64,000 bases of DNA from Clusia tigrina (taxonomy: Eukaryota > Arthropoda > Insecta > Diptera > Clusiidae). The position numbers and the translations under genes are program-made. Shown here piece after piece: positions 47,560-60,129 of this stretch. The notes under the pieces are model-generated. The model did not search any database. It saw only the letters and a list, made by a program, of their open reading frames with translations, and was not told where the DNA came from. Each line of letters opens with the position of its first letter. Within the stretch, counting starts at the first letter, position 1. The stretch is from contig OV050032.1 of NCBI GenBank assembly GCA_920105625.2, positions 22,363,981 to 22,427,980 on the forward strand. The letters are read 5' to 3'.

Positions 47560-48900
47560 AATTTGGCCTTAGTTTTGTCCACAAAGTTAAAAGTATTTTA
47601 CACGGTAAATTGTGTGGAACTTGGCCTTTTAAATAATTTCTATAGTATAAAAGTATAAAAGAGGGGATGAAATTGTGTCACAATTCCCAATTTTCCTTTA
47701 TTCATCAACCGAGCTGTAAACACGAATTTAGAAATAATACTTGTATATGGAGCAGAATAGATTCATTACCTTACACGGTAATGCACTGCAATATTACAAG
47801 GTACCCATGCTCAGCTATGGGCCTCATTTGGCCCACGTAGCCCATCATCAATTAATCGAATAACAAAACTCCACAGCTTCTGTTTTACTTGTAACAGTTG
47901 GGAGCCTGACCCGAGGCTTTAGCTTGCGTTACTTTTACTACTTATATTCGGTAAAGTCGTCGATATGCTGCTATAGAACAATCAACACTTTTCAACAAAC
48001 ACCAGATTTACAATTTATTTTACCAATATGTTTCGTTGTGGTGATTCTTGCACAATTATCAGAAAGTAGCCTCACTTAGAAACATATTTTTTGTTTGCTT
48101 GTTTTTGCTAGGGTTTTCTTTCCTAGGCACTGTACAAATTTTTAGAATTAGTTATATAATTTTAATTATAGATATTGCAAACAGCATAGCTGACTTGTTT
48201 TAATACACCTGCTGCTACCACGCCCACATACTTATATGCCCATCGTTTGTTTGACTTTATCAACCGCCATCGATTACATCAGCCCAAACTCGCTAAATGT
48301 GTGGCTTATTTTGAATTTAGCATGGGATTACACCAACAAAACTCGCTATTTTTAACGAGTCGCTATTTGGACCGAGTGCCCCTTGATTCGCTTATACGAC
48401 TTAGTGACTTCGAATTGTATTGCCAAGCAAGAATTTCAATGGTGCTTGCATAAAATCAGACTTATTTCATATGCAAATACCACTTGTTGCCAGTGATGCC
48501 GATTTTGTAGAAACTTAGTGGACTTAGAGACTCAGGGATTTGGTTTTTTCCGTTTTTTGGAAAGCCAGTAACTGGAATGGCATATCGAACGGGACTATTA
48601 CCGTGTATTCTACCACTTTATACCAGCGTTACTCCAACTTATCCCTTTGTAGTATACCAATTGCATCCAATGGACAAGGCTCTGACGTTATGTTGACGGG
48701 AAATACTCCTGGTGGCAACGGATATGTTTATAGTAAGGTGAACATAACTTTCACATTCTTTGTGTGGTTTCCCATGGTTATGCAATTTCACCGCCTACCC
48801 TCACTGTATTTTTTTGCTAGTTCCCTCGCAAAAATAATAAAGTGAACAAAGCACTCACACAAGCAAAAGCACGCCACTAGTATTTTTGAGAGGAAAGAAA
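47560..48900. other. Between candidate minus-strand exons; unresolved frames
   Basis: Contains an 88-codon plus-strand open stretch ending at 48453 and a plus-strand frame at 48540-48845 that is also open in other frames. Nothing is recognised. A minus-strand stretch at about 47830-47885 after an AAAACAG acceptor reads KLWSFVIRLIDDGL and then stops, and could be another short exon; too weak to call. Confidence 0.3.
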
Positions 48901-48905
48901 TCGAT

Positions 48906-49097
48906 TTAATCGCTCTCTGAAGTTGCGTCATCAAAGTAGTTGAATACCTTTTCATGGTATGTGACCGGCATGATGCTACATTGGCACATTTCTTCCACGT
49001 AGCGCATTATGCGGTCCATACATGGTACATCATGATCATACTCACTCATACGTGGATGTGTTGAATGATGCTCTGCCACACACCAGTGATCAAAATC
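48906..49097 (-). CDS. Second candidate terminal exon, unidentified protein
   Basis: Minus-strand frame of 63 codons from a TTGAGTTAG acceptor to TAA. It begins DFDHWCVAEHHSTHP, passes MSEYDHDVPCMDRIMRYVEE and CQCSIMPVTYHEKVF, and ends NYFDDATSESD. It has four cysteines, several histidines and an acidic C-terminus, with natural codon variety. No ATG is needed if it is an internal-to-last exon. It may belong to the same gene as the exon at 47.4-47.6 kb (as an alternative end) or to a separate one. Not recognised. It lies only 40 bases from a Harbinger transposase relic on the other strand, so a transposon-encoded accessory protein is an alternative. Confidence 0.42.
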   Translation of the reverse strand, partial: DFDHWCVAEHHSTHPRMSEYDHDVPCMDRIMRYVEEMCQCSIMPVTYHEKVFNYFDDATSESD

Positions 49098-49136
49098 CTA
49101 ACTCAAGTCATTTTTGCATCATTGAGTGAGGTCGTC

Positions 49137-49290
49137 ATGTCGCTGTCGGATGATGAAGTTTTGGGTGCGCTAGCGCTCGTATTAGCAAGGAAACATGTGA
49201 AAAGAATAAGCAATTTTGGATGAAAGAGTGGGACAAAAAAAGAGGACAATCGAATTCAAGGAACTCCAATAGAAACGGGTTTTCATTATT
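49137..49290 (+). pseudogene. PIF/Harbinger transposase N-terminal relic
   Basis: From an ATG, the plus strand reads MSLSDDEVLGALALVLARKH and, after a one-base frame change, KQFWMKEWDKKRGQ. An acidic start, a hydrophobic helix, a basic run and a W-(M/V)-(K/R)-(E/D)-W-KKR motif are typical of the N-terminus of insect PIF/Harbinger-type nucleases (family knowledge). Nothing downstream continues the family, so only the first ~50 residues remain. It lies 0.35 kb from an element with Harbinger-type TAA duplications, though it is outside that element's ends. Confidence 0.55.
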
Positions 49291-49641
49291 TTTATCTTCA
49301 CACATTGGCAGTCAAACTCAAATGACCAAAATTCACATGTAAATTGCCTACACACGACAATCATGCATACATCATCATCAAAATCATAAGAAAATTTCCC
49401 CTCAAATTCAAAATCATTTTGATTTTCGACGTTCAATCAGTGATCACAGCGAAACCATGTCTGTGTGACACACACATGCACATTTTCTCTCTTTTTCACT
49501 CATACTATTATACTTGAGTATGACCATGACGTGTCGTGTATGGGCCGCTTTAGGTTTGAATTGATTCACGTGCCGTTAACCGCAGTGACTCGTGAAGAAC
49601 TCTAATATTTCTGACAGAGAGCATAGAGAATAGAAACTTAA

Positions 49642-50444
49642 AGGCCCGAATACAATAATGCGAGAGACCGAGACGAGAGCGAGACCGAGTCTCGGCCGAG
49701 ATCGCGTTTTGCACTGTCTCGCATTCTAATATACAATCAACCAAGTGCGAGCCATATTTACACAGAAGCAAAAGTGTTAAAAAACTATAAAAATCCAAAT
49801 GTTTTGAAATTTTTTATTAAATAATATAATCGCGGAGCCACAAACAGCAAAACAGAAATAAACAAATGCGTATTACAAAACAATTCATTACTTTGACAAA
49901 TTGTCTCGGACGAGAGTGCGAGGAATTTCTAATTTTTTTGGAATCTCGCCGTATCGCATCACGCATTATTGTATATTGCCACATACAATCCTTTGGTACA
50001 AATTCTTTTTGACATCTCGGCCGAGACCCGGTCTCGCTCTCGTCTCGGTCTCGCTCTCGTCTCGGTCTCGGTTTCGCTCTCGTCTCGGTCTCGCTCTCGT
50101 CTCGGCCTCGCTCTCGCTCTCGCTCTCGTCTCGGTCTCGCTCTCGTCTCGGTCTCGCTCTCGTCTCGGACTCGCTCTCGTCTCGGTCTCGATCTCGTCTC
50201 GGTCTCGCTCTCGTCTCGGTCTCGCTCTCGTCTCGGTCTCGCTCTCGTCTCGGTCTCGCTCTCGTCTCGGTCTCGGTCTCGCTCTCGTCTCGGTCTCGAT
50301 CTCTTCTCGGTCTCGCTCTCGTCTCGGTCTCGTTCTCGGCCTCGCTCTCGTCTCGCTCTTGTCTCGGTCTCGCTCTCGTCTCGGTCTCGCTCTTGTCTCG
50401 GTCTCGCTCTCGTCTCGGTCTCTCGCATTATTGTATTCGAGACT
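49642..50444. mobile_element. Harbinger-type MITE with TAA target duplication
   Basis: The left end reads AGGCCCGAATACAATAATGC and the right end, in reverse complement, AGTCTCGAATACAATAATGC, so the ends are inverted repeats continuing into CGAGAGACCGAGACGAGAGC. TAA flanks both sides (49639-49641 and 50445-50447), the 3-bp duplication expected of PIF/Harbinger. The element has no transposase. Additional right-end-like words occur inside (about 49718-49738 and 49971-49986), which suggests nested or partially duplicated ends. Confidence 0.8.
50012..50430 (+). repeat. CT/CG-rich minisatellite inside the MITE
   Basis: About 420 bases built from CTCGTCTCGGTCTCG-type units of roughly 17 bp, with single-base variants (GAT for GCT, TTC for CTC). 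It is open in all frames on both strands and yields artificial Arg/Glu/Asp-rich or Ser/Arg/Leu-rich polypeptides that should not be annotated. The unit matches the first bases of the MITE's terminal repeat, so the array probably grew from the terminal repeat. Confidence 0.92.
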
Positions 50445-50449
50445 TAACA

Positions 50450-53400
50450 CTCAAACAGCAAAGCAGCGAAATAAAGCAAACGGACGTTGTACACGAATCC
50501 ACTGAAATTCGTGGTGAAACCATTAAAAGTCGTGGTGTTTCCCTACGGACGCTGGCATCGAAAAAGACTTTCCTTTCTCTGTGTTCTCTGATTTCTGGTG
50601 CCCTCATTGAGCTTGGACCGAGAAATTGGTTATTGTGCCAAAAAAATTGTTCCGTTTGCTGGGGGTATATGCGTGTATGCATGCATGTAAGTACAGTAGG
50701 TGCTCGAATGTTTCAGCACTTCCAATTAGGAGCATCCAGAAAATCGAACGGGAGAAATTTTCCAAATGAAGCTGTTGAAAAGTTAACACAGGCATACTCG
50801 TATACTATATCAAGTGAACATGGTGGATGTGGTACACACCAGAGATGAAGTTCCCACAGCGAGCACTCGCCGAACACATCAAAATCGCTTTGCCTTCCGC
50901 TTTTCATTATATATTTCCAAAAATATATATACATGTTTGACTTAAAATATAATAATATAAATATTTTAAAATATAATAATATAAATAATATTGTGAAAAA
51001 TAAATAAATTCAATAAATTTTTTATTTAGTTTCATGTCAGAATATTTGTTGCACAATTTGGTTGTGGTGTCGGCGTCCAATTCACCATCTTCCTGCACCG
51101 TTGGTCAAATTGTAGTAAACACACCCAATCGAGTGTGTGTGTGTGTTCTGTACGAACAAATTTTGCGAATAAAGTGACCAACTGTATTGCTGTTGAGCTC
51201 ACAAGAAGGTGAATGTGTACACTCTGTGTGTTCTGAGAATCAGGCGCTCAGAAATGCTTAGTTAGCATACATTTTTCGTATGAGCTTTTTGAGATTTGAC
51301 TTTTGATTGCAAAATCAATTGGAAAGCATAAATAAAAAAGCTTTTTATATATGATGGAATTTTGTGTGACTTTTGAATTGTTGTAATTTTCTGATAGAAC
51401 AAAACCGATGATTTATTGCAATTTAAATAAATTTAATATTTTAATAATATTTATTGCATATTTTTGGGCATTTTGTTTCCAAATGTAGCGTCAAAGAATA
51501 TAATCTCTTTTCTACCAGCTGTGGTGTTTGGTTCGTGTCTTTACTTAAACCAGTATGTGTGGTGTAGGCACGAACCACTTAAGTTCGGAAGTGCGCGGCT
51601 GTTGAGCGCCATCTGTGTTTACTATTTTGAGCTATATACCATGCTTTTGCAATGACTAAGAATTTAGAACGAGAAAGGAATTACAAGAAAAAGGAAAAAA
51701 GGCCAGTTCCTTAGGACAGTGTTACATTAGCAACATATTAGCAAAGTGTATGCCCGATATCTCGTACTTGTTGGCATAGAAGTTTCCTTCGTCGAGGGAA
51801 TACAATTCAATGTGGCAATATACAATGTAAGGCGTTTAAGCAATGGCCGCATCTTTAAGCGTTTGGAAGTGTCTCCTCCCTTGACGCGACGCACCTCAAT
51901 TTGCTACATGGTTTATTAGCTTAATTTCATTGTCTGATATCAACGGCAACCGTTTTGCGAGTTTTACACCACGCCATCAACAACTGTTCTCCTCCGATTT
52001 AACTCTGAAATGTTCGTAAATGGAGCTCAATTTTCAAGCCAATCTTGCACATCTTTTTAAAATGAATGCAACACTCATGGTTTGATTTTGAATCATGGTA
52101 AACTTGATATTATATATCACGAAGAAGAGAGAGTTTCCTTTGCGACCACCGAAATAAAGGCGTCTTGATTCAGAAAACATTTGTTGACAGTGATGCATTT
52201 CGTGGTTTTCATAACACTCGAGTAACTCGGTTGACGAATCGAATGCTGCTGTAATAGCGACGATGGAGGCCAGGAACAAAATGTATAATCCGAAAATTGT
52301 TCACATTAAAAATGTGGTGCTATTAATCAATACAACTGGATACAAGTGCCCTAGCAGGAAATGTGTAACCTTGAAATGAGGAACGATCTCTTAAACTTCC
52401 ATTTAACTAGGTAATGCCCATAATCGCAATTTTTTTGAATCAACTGTGAACTGTGAACGAACGTGCTTGCCTATAACAACAATGCAAGTAATACAAAAAA
52501 TATTTAATCAATGGCAACACATTAAAAGGCACGAAGACACAAGCGAGAGATAACATTTCAACAACTGACCAATCCAATCCAATCCAATTATCCTGGTAAT
52601 TGTTTCACTTTTATGAGCAAATTAAAATCCCAAAAAGTCAAATGTATTTTCAGCATGCAGCCCGTTCAGCACGTTCAACTGCAGATGCCATTGTCCAGCG
52701 AGAAGCTGAGATAGAAATCGCATCAAAAAGTCGTCGTCAACACACAGATCGAAATGAATGGACACACCCAGAAGCAGGGATCCGCATAGTAGTGCGCCTG
52801 GCATATAAGCGTACGCAGAGGAATTTATGAATAAAGCATAAAGAAAAATTTCACAGTCAAAGGATAATCGGGATTAGGTCTCTTTTGACAGTTAATGTTT
52901 ACATACGCACCTACCCAGCACAAGGAAGAAAATAAACGGCAGATAAAAATTATGAAAATATTGTCACAAGTGTAAAAGGGACCGGCCACAAAATGCAAAA
53001 AAGGACATTAGACATGGCAATAAAAACATTCAATTGTGCCCAGCGAGAACGAGTTCCCTAGTAGCCAATGAAGAGGCGGGGGATTTGCGCTGCAAATAAA
53101 CACGCACGCTGTTAAATGTGTGCATCAGTGAGCGCACTCGGAGCGAATGAGTGCGAAGGTCTCGACCAACCCAGTCATCCCGCCAGCCACAGCGTAGGGG
53201 TCTGTGCAAAAATCAAAAATAAATATTTGATTAGGGAATTAAAAAAACCAGAAAAATTGCAAAAATCCATTTTCACCGAACGCATGCTTAAAAAAATATT
53301 TATTTTCTATTTCCTTGTGTCCTTTATACAAATAATTTGAAAGTCTGCAAATTTGCAAAGAGATAAATAAAGTAAAGTGGAAAAGGAAACGAACCAGCAT

Positions 53401-53600
53401 TAGCAACAGAAATGAGTCCGTGTTGATTTTCCCCCGAAAACCTGACGATTAGTTTTCAAAGACACAGTCTGAGTTCCGGTTGCCCTGTTATTGCAGGCAT
53501 CCAGACAGGTCTTTGCCTCTTAATCTAATTTTCATAATAGGCAAAAAGTGAAATAATCATTAAACTTTAAAACGTTAACTGCGCCCTCTTCTAGTCTTAC
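50450..53600. other. Intergenic; one weak secreted-peptide frame
   Basis: Mostly AT-rich. A minus-strand frame at 52034-52279 starts (without ATG) with a hydrophobic segment like a signal peptide followed by a cysteine/histidine-bearing stretch (LLECYENHEMHHC). It might be an exon of a small secreted protein, but no start codon or splice site supports it. A (CCAAT)-type run lies at 52573-52588. A GC-richer patch at 53040-53200 is unexplained. Confidence 0.3.
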
Positions 53601-53899
53601 ATTACACAGTAGCCACATCCAATGGCATTAAGGGCACACTCGGTTAAGGAGTTTCGGCCTAGGAGGGCGGTTTTGAAGTATTATAAAGCAGTAAGGAATA
53701 TTGGCACAAATGATCGGGTGGCGCAAGTTTTATTCTGCTGAGTTGTAACGATGCAAGAAGGAAATGGTTAGGGACATTCCTGGCTATCGACCTACCACCG
53801 CAACTGGAAGTTTGAGTCCTAGCGAAGGATATTATTACTAGGTCACTTTGTCTGAAGTGCACAATATCGGAGGTCTTCTAAGTAAAACGAATAGTAAAG

Positions 53900-55625
53900 G
53901 AACATGACACTGTCCTGATCGAATCTATCTGATCCTCTCTTGTGTTTGGGTCTTGTATTTAAGTTCTACAAGCAACTAAGTCACTCCTAACTAGACCCTT
54001 GTTGGGGTCAAGTCTACTTTTTTTTGTCGGAACAATCTAGTAAGCGCAGCACTCAGACAGAGTATATATCCATTGTACTGCACTTAAGGTTCCCTTTTTA
54101 CTCTGCTTTAAATCTACCAGACCTCCGAAGAAATAGAAGTAGATCCTGTGGTGCCAAGGAGCCAAGTTGGTTACTCCTCAGCACATCAGTGCCAAAAATC
54201 CCAAACCTGATTCGAGTAAAGGCAGGGCAGACGCAAAGGAAATGGTCCGCCGTCTCGTCTTCTTCTTCACAGGCTGGGCACAGCGCACTGTCTGATATGC
54301 CAATCCTTTCCATGTGCCTAGCCCATAGAAAGTGTCCCGTCATTACGCCAACTAACAGCCTGCAGTCCCTCCTACCTAAAGATAGAAGGAACCGTGACCA
54401 TTGGTCAGAGATAACGGGTAGCATAATTTTCGTCCATCCGCAGCCTCTCTCAGCCCGCCATGCTCGCTTGTGGGTCGAAACAATCCACTTGTTAGCAGTG
54501 GCTTTGATGACAGCAGAAGGGAGTGGCAGAACAGTGACAGAACAGGCTCAGGGCCAATAAAAACAGCCTCAGAGCCCATCCTGGCCAAAGAGTCAGAGGT
54601 CTCGTTACCCGCAATGCCAGCGTGTCCCGGTAGCCAAGTCAGCGTCAGACTATTATGTTTTCCAACATAATTTAGCCTGGATTTGCAGGACCTGACTATT
54701 GTGGAAGTGGTGGTAGGACTATCCAACGCCATGAGCGCAGCTTGGCTGTCACTGCAGACACAAATAGATTTGCCTTTCCGCCTGTTTTCCACAACAAAGT
54801 CCATTGCCTCAAATATCGCATACACCTCCGCCTGAAACACAGACGCATGCAGACCAAGGGCAACGAATCGACGGGTCCCACAAGATTCCACAAAGACACC
54901 AGAGCCTGAACCGTCTTCAGTCCTGGAACCATCAGTGAAAATACGGCAGCAGTGTTTGCTGGGCTCGTTCTCGAGATCTAACCATGAACGAGCGTCTGGC
55001 TGCAACACATTGTACCGCTTTTCTAGTATGACGGTTGATGACATGGAGTCCGTGGGCATAGACAGGATTGCAGAATCGATGTCAGTGCCCGCGCCGTCGT
55101 CCAATATCGAATACACCCCATACCAGTGGCCACTATGTTTCACTCTGCAGATGGTCTTAACGGCCTCTCCGCGGATGAAGACATCTAGTGGCGGGAGATT
55201 CACCAAAGCATCAAGTGCCGGGCCTGGAGTAGTCGGAAATGCTCCGGTACAACATATGGCCACAGTACGTTGTAGTCTTGATAGAGCTTTTTTGACCCCT
55301 ACAAGAGAGTGTCTGCTCATCCAAACCACCGATGCATAGGTGATAATAGGTCTTACCATAGCTGTATAGATCCATAGAACCTTACTAGGGGAAAGACCCC
55401 ATGTCTTACCAAAAATACCCTTACACTGCCAGAAAACTGACAGTGCTTTGGATGTCTTCAGTTCGACATGCGATTTCCAAAGACGTTTGTTATCAAGGAT
55501 GACTCCAAGATATTTGATTTCCTTGGATAGCTGGATAGTGACTCCTTTTAGTGAAGGCAGAATAAGTCCATCAAGCTTTCTCCTTCTGGTTAAAAAGATT
55601 AAAATTCCACTAATCCAACAGCAAA
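53900..55625 (-). mobile_element. 5'-truncated RNase H-type LINE, comparatively young
   Basis: Minus-strand copy cut off inside the reverse transcriptase thumb (near 55620). It runs through a complete RNase H domain and the C-terminal cysteine domain to a 3' UTR below 54097. One frame stays open for about 400 codons, from 55.6 to 54.4 kb. A single frame change near 54420-54480 moves the C-terminus to another frame. That is far fewer breaks than in the other LINE copies here, so it inserted more recently. The exact 3' end is not clear. Confidence 0.87.
54098..55610 (-). pseudogene. RT thumb, RNase H and Cys domain of the 54-55 kb LINE
   Basis: From the 5' side: KYLGVILDNKRLWKSHVE and FGKTWGLSPS, then WIYTAMVRPIITYASVVW (RT C-terminus). 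RNase H follows with all four acidic positions: FTDGSRTEDGSG, FQAEVYAIFEAMD, CSDSQAALMALD and WLPGHAGIAGNETSD. After a frame change come WSRFLLSLGRRDCRLLVGV, MTGHFLW and the cysteine cluster ALCPACEEEDETADHFLCVC, then the stop at about 54096. The RNase H itself looks intact, but it has no own start and is not expected to be made. Confidence 0.88.
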
Positions 55626-55629
55626 TATT

Positions 55630-56100
55630 AGTGCCGTTTAAGTAAGTGCATGTCCTTATAATGAACTATGCACCGCTGTTTTCTCATTGGGACACGACCT
55701 GATTTACTGATTAAGATTCTGATTACGAATAGGAGCCCAAAGTGATTTTGAGTACATAATATTTAATTTGAATCAAACATATCAAGTTGATTACAAGAAG
55801 GCCGATATAAAAGTCGTGATGAAACAGAGTTACATATCTATGAATGAACTCAGCGAGGAAATCGATCGTTGTACTTCTGGAGACTGCCTGAATTCGTGTC
55901 TCATGGCGGAAGAATGCGTAGGAGGTGGATACATTTAGGGCTTGTTCTTTGCGTCCTTGGCGTTCCTATATTTAGAGAACATTTTCGAGATATATACTTA
56001 CTCACACACACATTTACAAAAAAAAACAACACACACACACATTCACATGCCCAGAAACATTGCAAGTATTGTTTTTTCTTCAGTTTAAATTTAAGCACAC
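55630..56100. other. Intergenic, no gene recognised
   Basis: An ATG frame at 55840-55938 includes a cysteine-bearing stretch (CTSGDCLNSCLMAEEC). It is only about 33 codons long and has no splice or family support, so I leave it uncalled. A short CA-rich stretch lies at 56028-56042. Confidence 0.35.
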
Positions 56101-56104
56101 AAAA

Positions 56105-57245
56105 TTTTTTTTATAATATTATACCTAATTCTCAGACTAGATTTCGTCAAGCCTGGTCTGAAGATTAGTTCGTTATGTATACATTAAAGATAGTCGTTTA
56201 CGATATCCTTCAATTGCATTCAAATAAAGCCAATGATAATATGTGAATAGAAATAGTGTGCCAAGGTTGATGCTTACTCCTCTATAGACCAACCGTTGGA
56301 ATGGAAAAAGAATGTCCTAAAAGTAACAACTATGTTTCTGTCCAATAGGATGATAAAATTCCGCATCAACTTCCTACCATAGTACAATGAGGCCTGAGAA
56401 TTATACGAGTAACCATGCCACAGCATTTCCACAGAGAGCTCAATTCTAAACGTATCCCTGCCGGGGCCTCTGTGATCGAGTTCTAAACATGCTGGTTTCA
56501 CAATCGTAGGATCGCGGAATTGTATCCTTCGTTGGGCATGGGTGCGAACTGCTTTTTTCTATATATTTTTCTCTAAGCGTCTAAAGCTTAGCACCATTTA
56601 CTTATTCCACCAAACCCTTCCAAACATTCATTATTCAATTTATTGCAAGGTATATACAAAATTGTACCTACTCCTCAGTATCTTGAGTGTCTTTTTCGCC
56701 GAGTAAAGCTTATTCCTGAAGTCTTACGAGCCAGTGCTAAGTCAAGACTGAGCGAGGTAACTTTTGTCGTGTGTTGTATCTCCGTGGCTGCAATTAATGC
56801 AAAATCCTCGATTCTGATAGACTTCCCACAACTATCCTAAACTGGTATTGTCGTCCAATTTCCACTGCCCCGTACCCTTCCAACTACAATTACAACTCCG
56901 TTGATATTAAAATCTTTTAGAAATTACACTATCGAAGGTCAAGTAAATGGCATAGGTCTGAAACCGTGCCCCGAGGACAAGTATGACTTTACTTAACTCG
57001 TATCCCTCTGCAACAGGAGCTGCAACCAGCTGAAAATTACGCATTATAGACACCACACAAATACGCCTGTAGCAGCGTATTTTTGTTTGCTGGGCTCTTT
57101 TCTAAAACCTCCGGCAGGAATCACAGGTTCAACCAATGAACAAATATCATAAACGACTATCTTTAATGTATTCATAGCGAGCTAATCTTCAGACCAGGCT
57201 TGACGAAATCTAGTCTGAGAATTAGGTATAATATTATAAAAAAAA
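56105..57245. mobile_element. Inverted-repeat (MITE-like) element, ~1.1 kb
   Basis: About 102 bases at the left (56105-56206) are repeated in inverted orientation at the right (57144-57245) with roughly 95 % match. Examples are CTCAGACTAGATTTCGTCAA at 56131 and its reverse complement ending at 57219. The outermost bases are T-runs and A-runs. The 0.94-kb interior has no transposase motif. No clear target duplication is visible, so the superfamily is unknown. The strength of the match implies a fairly recent origin. Confidence 0.82.
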
Positions 57246-57249
57246 TGAA

Positions 57250-59600
57250 TTTACTTATCGCATAAAATTGACTCGAATTGTCCACTGAAATCATTGAAAA
57301 TCCTTGTAAATATATTTATCAGCTACATCGCAATAAGCATGCGTCTACTCTATTCCACTTGGGAGCATTTCAGCACAAGTGGCACCTCACCGGCATTCCA
57401 ATTTTTCCTTTCCTCACTTGACCCCTGAGATTCACATAAAATGTTCCTAGTCCGGCCGCAATTTACACAAATGTGTAATTTCCCAATAAAGACGCATTCG
57501 CTCAAAATAAATGCTTCCTAATCAAAAGTATAAACACGGGCACACCCATACTGCCACTGGCAGAGCCACCACAACCGCATGTGGCTAGCAAATTGAGCCA
57601 TAATCCGGAAAACTGTGCGCTAACGCTGCTAATCTTCACGCAAGGGACATGCTCGAGCACGAATGCATCAGCATTTGGGGAAGCCCACTAACTAGAAAAT
57701 TTAAATGCGTTACCTGCGTCTGTCTCAATCTGAGTCTGCGTTTGTGTCTCTGTCTGTTCCCTATGCCTGTGCAGGTATGTATGTATATTGTGCTTGATCC
57801 TCCTGATTTGGAAATGCCGAACATACATGCCGGAAATTGAAAACTGGGAAATTCCTCAAAACGATTGAGTTGGATGGCTGGCTGGCTGGCTGGTTGGCTG
57901 GCTGGTTGGCTGGTTGGCTGGCTGGGTGTCTGGTTGCTTGGCTATTTTTCATTAAGAATTCCAGCGGCGCGTATTAAGCCTAAACACACCATCCCCGCAC
58001 GGGACATTTTCCGCTCAGTTTCTTCCTGATTATGTCGCTAATAATGATTCCGACTACTTGTGGCGATAGCCGCTTAGCGCCTCATCTTGATTTGTACGAG
58101 TAGCTCGTAATGCGGTTGGGCTTCCGATTAGCATAACACGCCAGAGCGACAGGAAGACATCTCGATGGCTATGGTTAAATTCCGCCGATTTCGTATTTGC
58201 TGTTTTTAGGTAATTCCGAACATTTTCTAGAATTACAGCTGTAATGCTCAGCTGGGTATCCAGGTACAGGTTCATGTAATAATATGCAAATGCAGGCCAC
58301 TCTAATGTCCGGGATTCGAAATTAGGAGTGTTGCCTTTCTATACAGCGACCGCAATTCTATGAAATCTTAACTCCAGAGCCTGGGACACACTCAATATAA
58401 TTAGTTCGAAATGTTCAGTCAATATTTCAATAAGTCTTAAGAATTCTGCAACACATGTCAAAAGGAGAATTTAAAATCATTGCCTTAATTCTTCATCATC
58501 ATTACTGTTACTTCCATTCAACATTCATGCATTTTGTTATTGATGCTACTATGTTGATGCTACTATTAACTATAACTGCTATACTCAACTTGGGGCGGGC
58601 CTATTAATATATTAGCAACCAAATGCTTGTGACTAAAGTGGATTTAATATAGCTAATCTAAGTAAGGATTGTATTTCTTCAGCGTCTAATAAACTACACT
58701 AAATGTGGCCATTTAAATTTCCAAACACAGAGACAAGTTCGACTGTATGAGGGTTAAAACCGTTCATTATCACCTGCAATTATTCTAATATTATCAGATC
58801 AACAGTCTGTCCAATTTTATATTGCCTCAATCAATTAAAACTGTACAAATTTTGTTCTATAAATAACTACAGAGGCAGCTTAGCTCTGCTAGGCCTGCAC
58901 CGAACGTCTGCCTAACTCTTGCGAGTCAGTTTGCAATGACCCAGTTATATATCGCAACCAGCAATTTGATCGGAAATGGCAGAGGCATGGAGAGGATCCT
59001 TTATGGCAGATGTACCCAGCTACACCATATCGGCAAAGGTCGTCTTAGTACGATATAGACTTCAGCTGTCCTCATCAGTCAATTTTATGGTCCTGTCTAT
59101 TTATTTATTAATTAATATAGTTGCTATACACATTATTATAATGCTATTATGTAATCTACATTCCACAGAAAAATGGAATCGAATTGCCATTTATATAAAA
59201 ATTTAACATAGTAGTTGTTTAATTTGTGTCATGGAGAATGCTTCTATCGAAAGGATCACTGCGCCTTCATCAGTCATTGACATCAATAAACACACAACAA
59301 ATTCTTTTGTTTGGGAAACACGATACGATTAAGCTAGTAAACCGACTCACAAAAGCAACAAGATCGAATTTAAAGAAAATAAAGCATTGTTGGGTCAGAT
59401 TGCTGAATATATCCCCATCAACCAATCGACAAGGACTGCCATTGGACATAAAATGATTATTTAGTGGGCCGAAAATACTCATAGACTACTTGAAGCATGT
59501 CTTACTCAATGCATTTTTAGAGTAAAATTTATACAATTCACTTCCATAGGCTCGAAAATCATGAGTGTAGCACCGCAGGGTGGTATGTGAATAATGCTCC
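57250..59600. other. Intergenic with a GGCT/GGTT minisatellite
   Basis: A GGCTGGCTGGTTGGCT-type array lies at about 57872-57930. The rest has no recognised gene. Frames up to 76 codons near 58976-59456 lack motifs. Confidence 0.4.
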
Positions 59601-59605
59601 AGCAT

Positions 59606-60126
<521 letters not shown>

Positions 60127-60129
60127 ATA

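Noticed and set aside
48247..48845. Two plus-strand frames between the candidate minus-strand exons
   Set aside because: Neither matches a family I know; the second stretch is open in more than one frame, so its openness is not informative.
49817..50848. Very long Arg/Glu/Asp-rich and Ser/Arg/Leu-rich frames on both strands
   Set aside because: Generated by the CT/CG-rich minisatellite, open in every frame; no start, domain or gene context.
52034..52279. Minus-strand frame resembling a small secreted cysteine-bearing protein
   Set aside because: No ATG or acceptor at its start and a stop lies just upstream; kept only as a remark.
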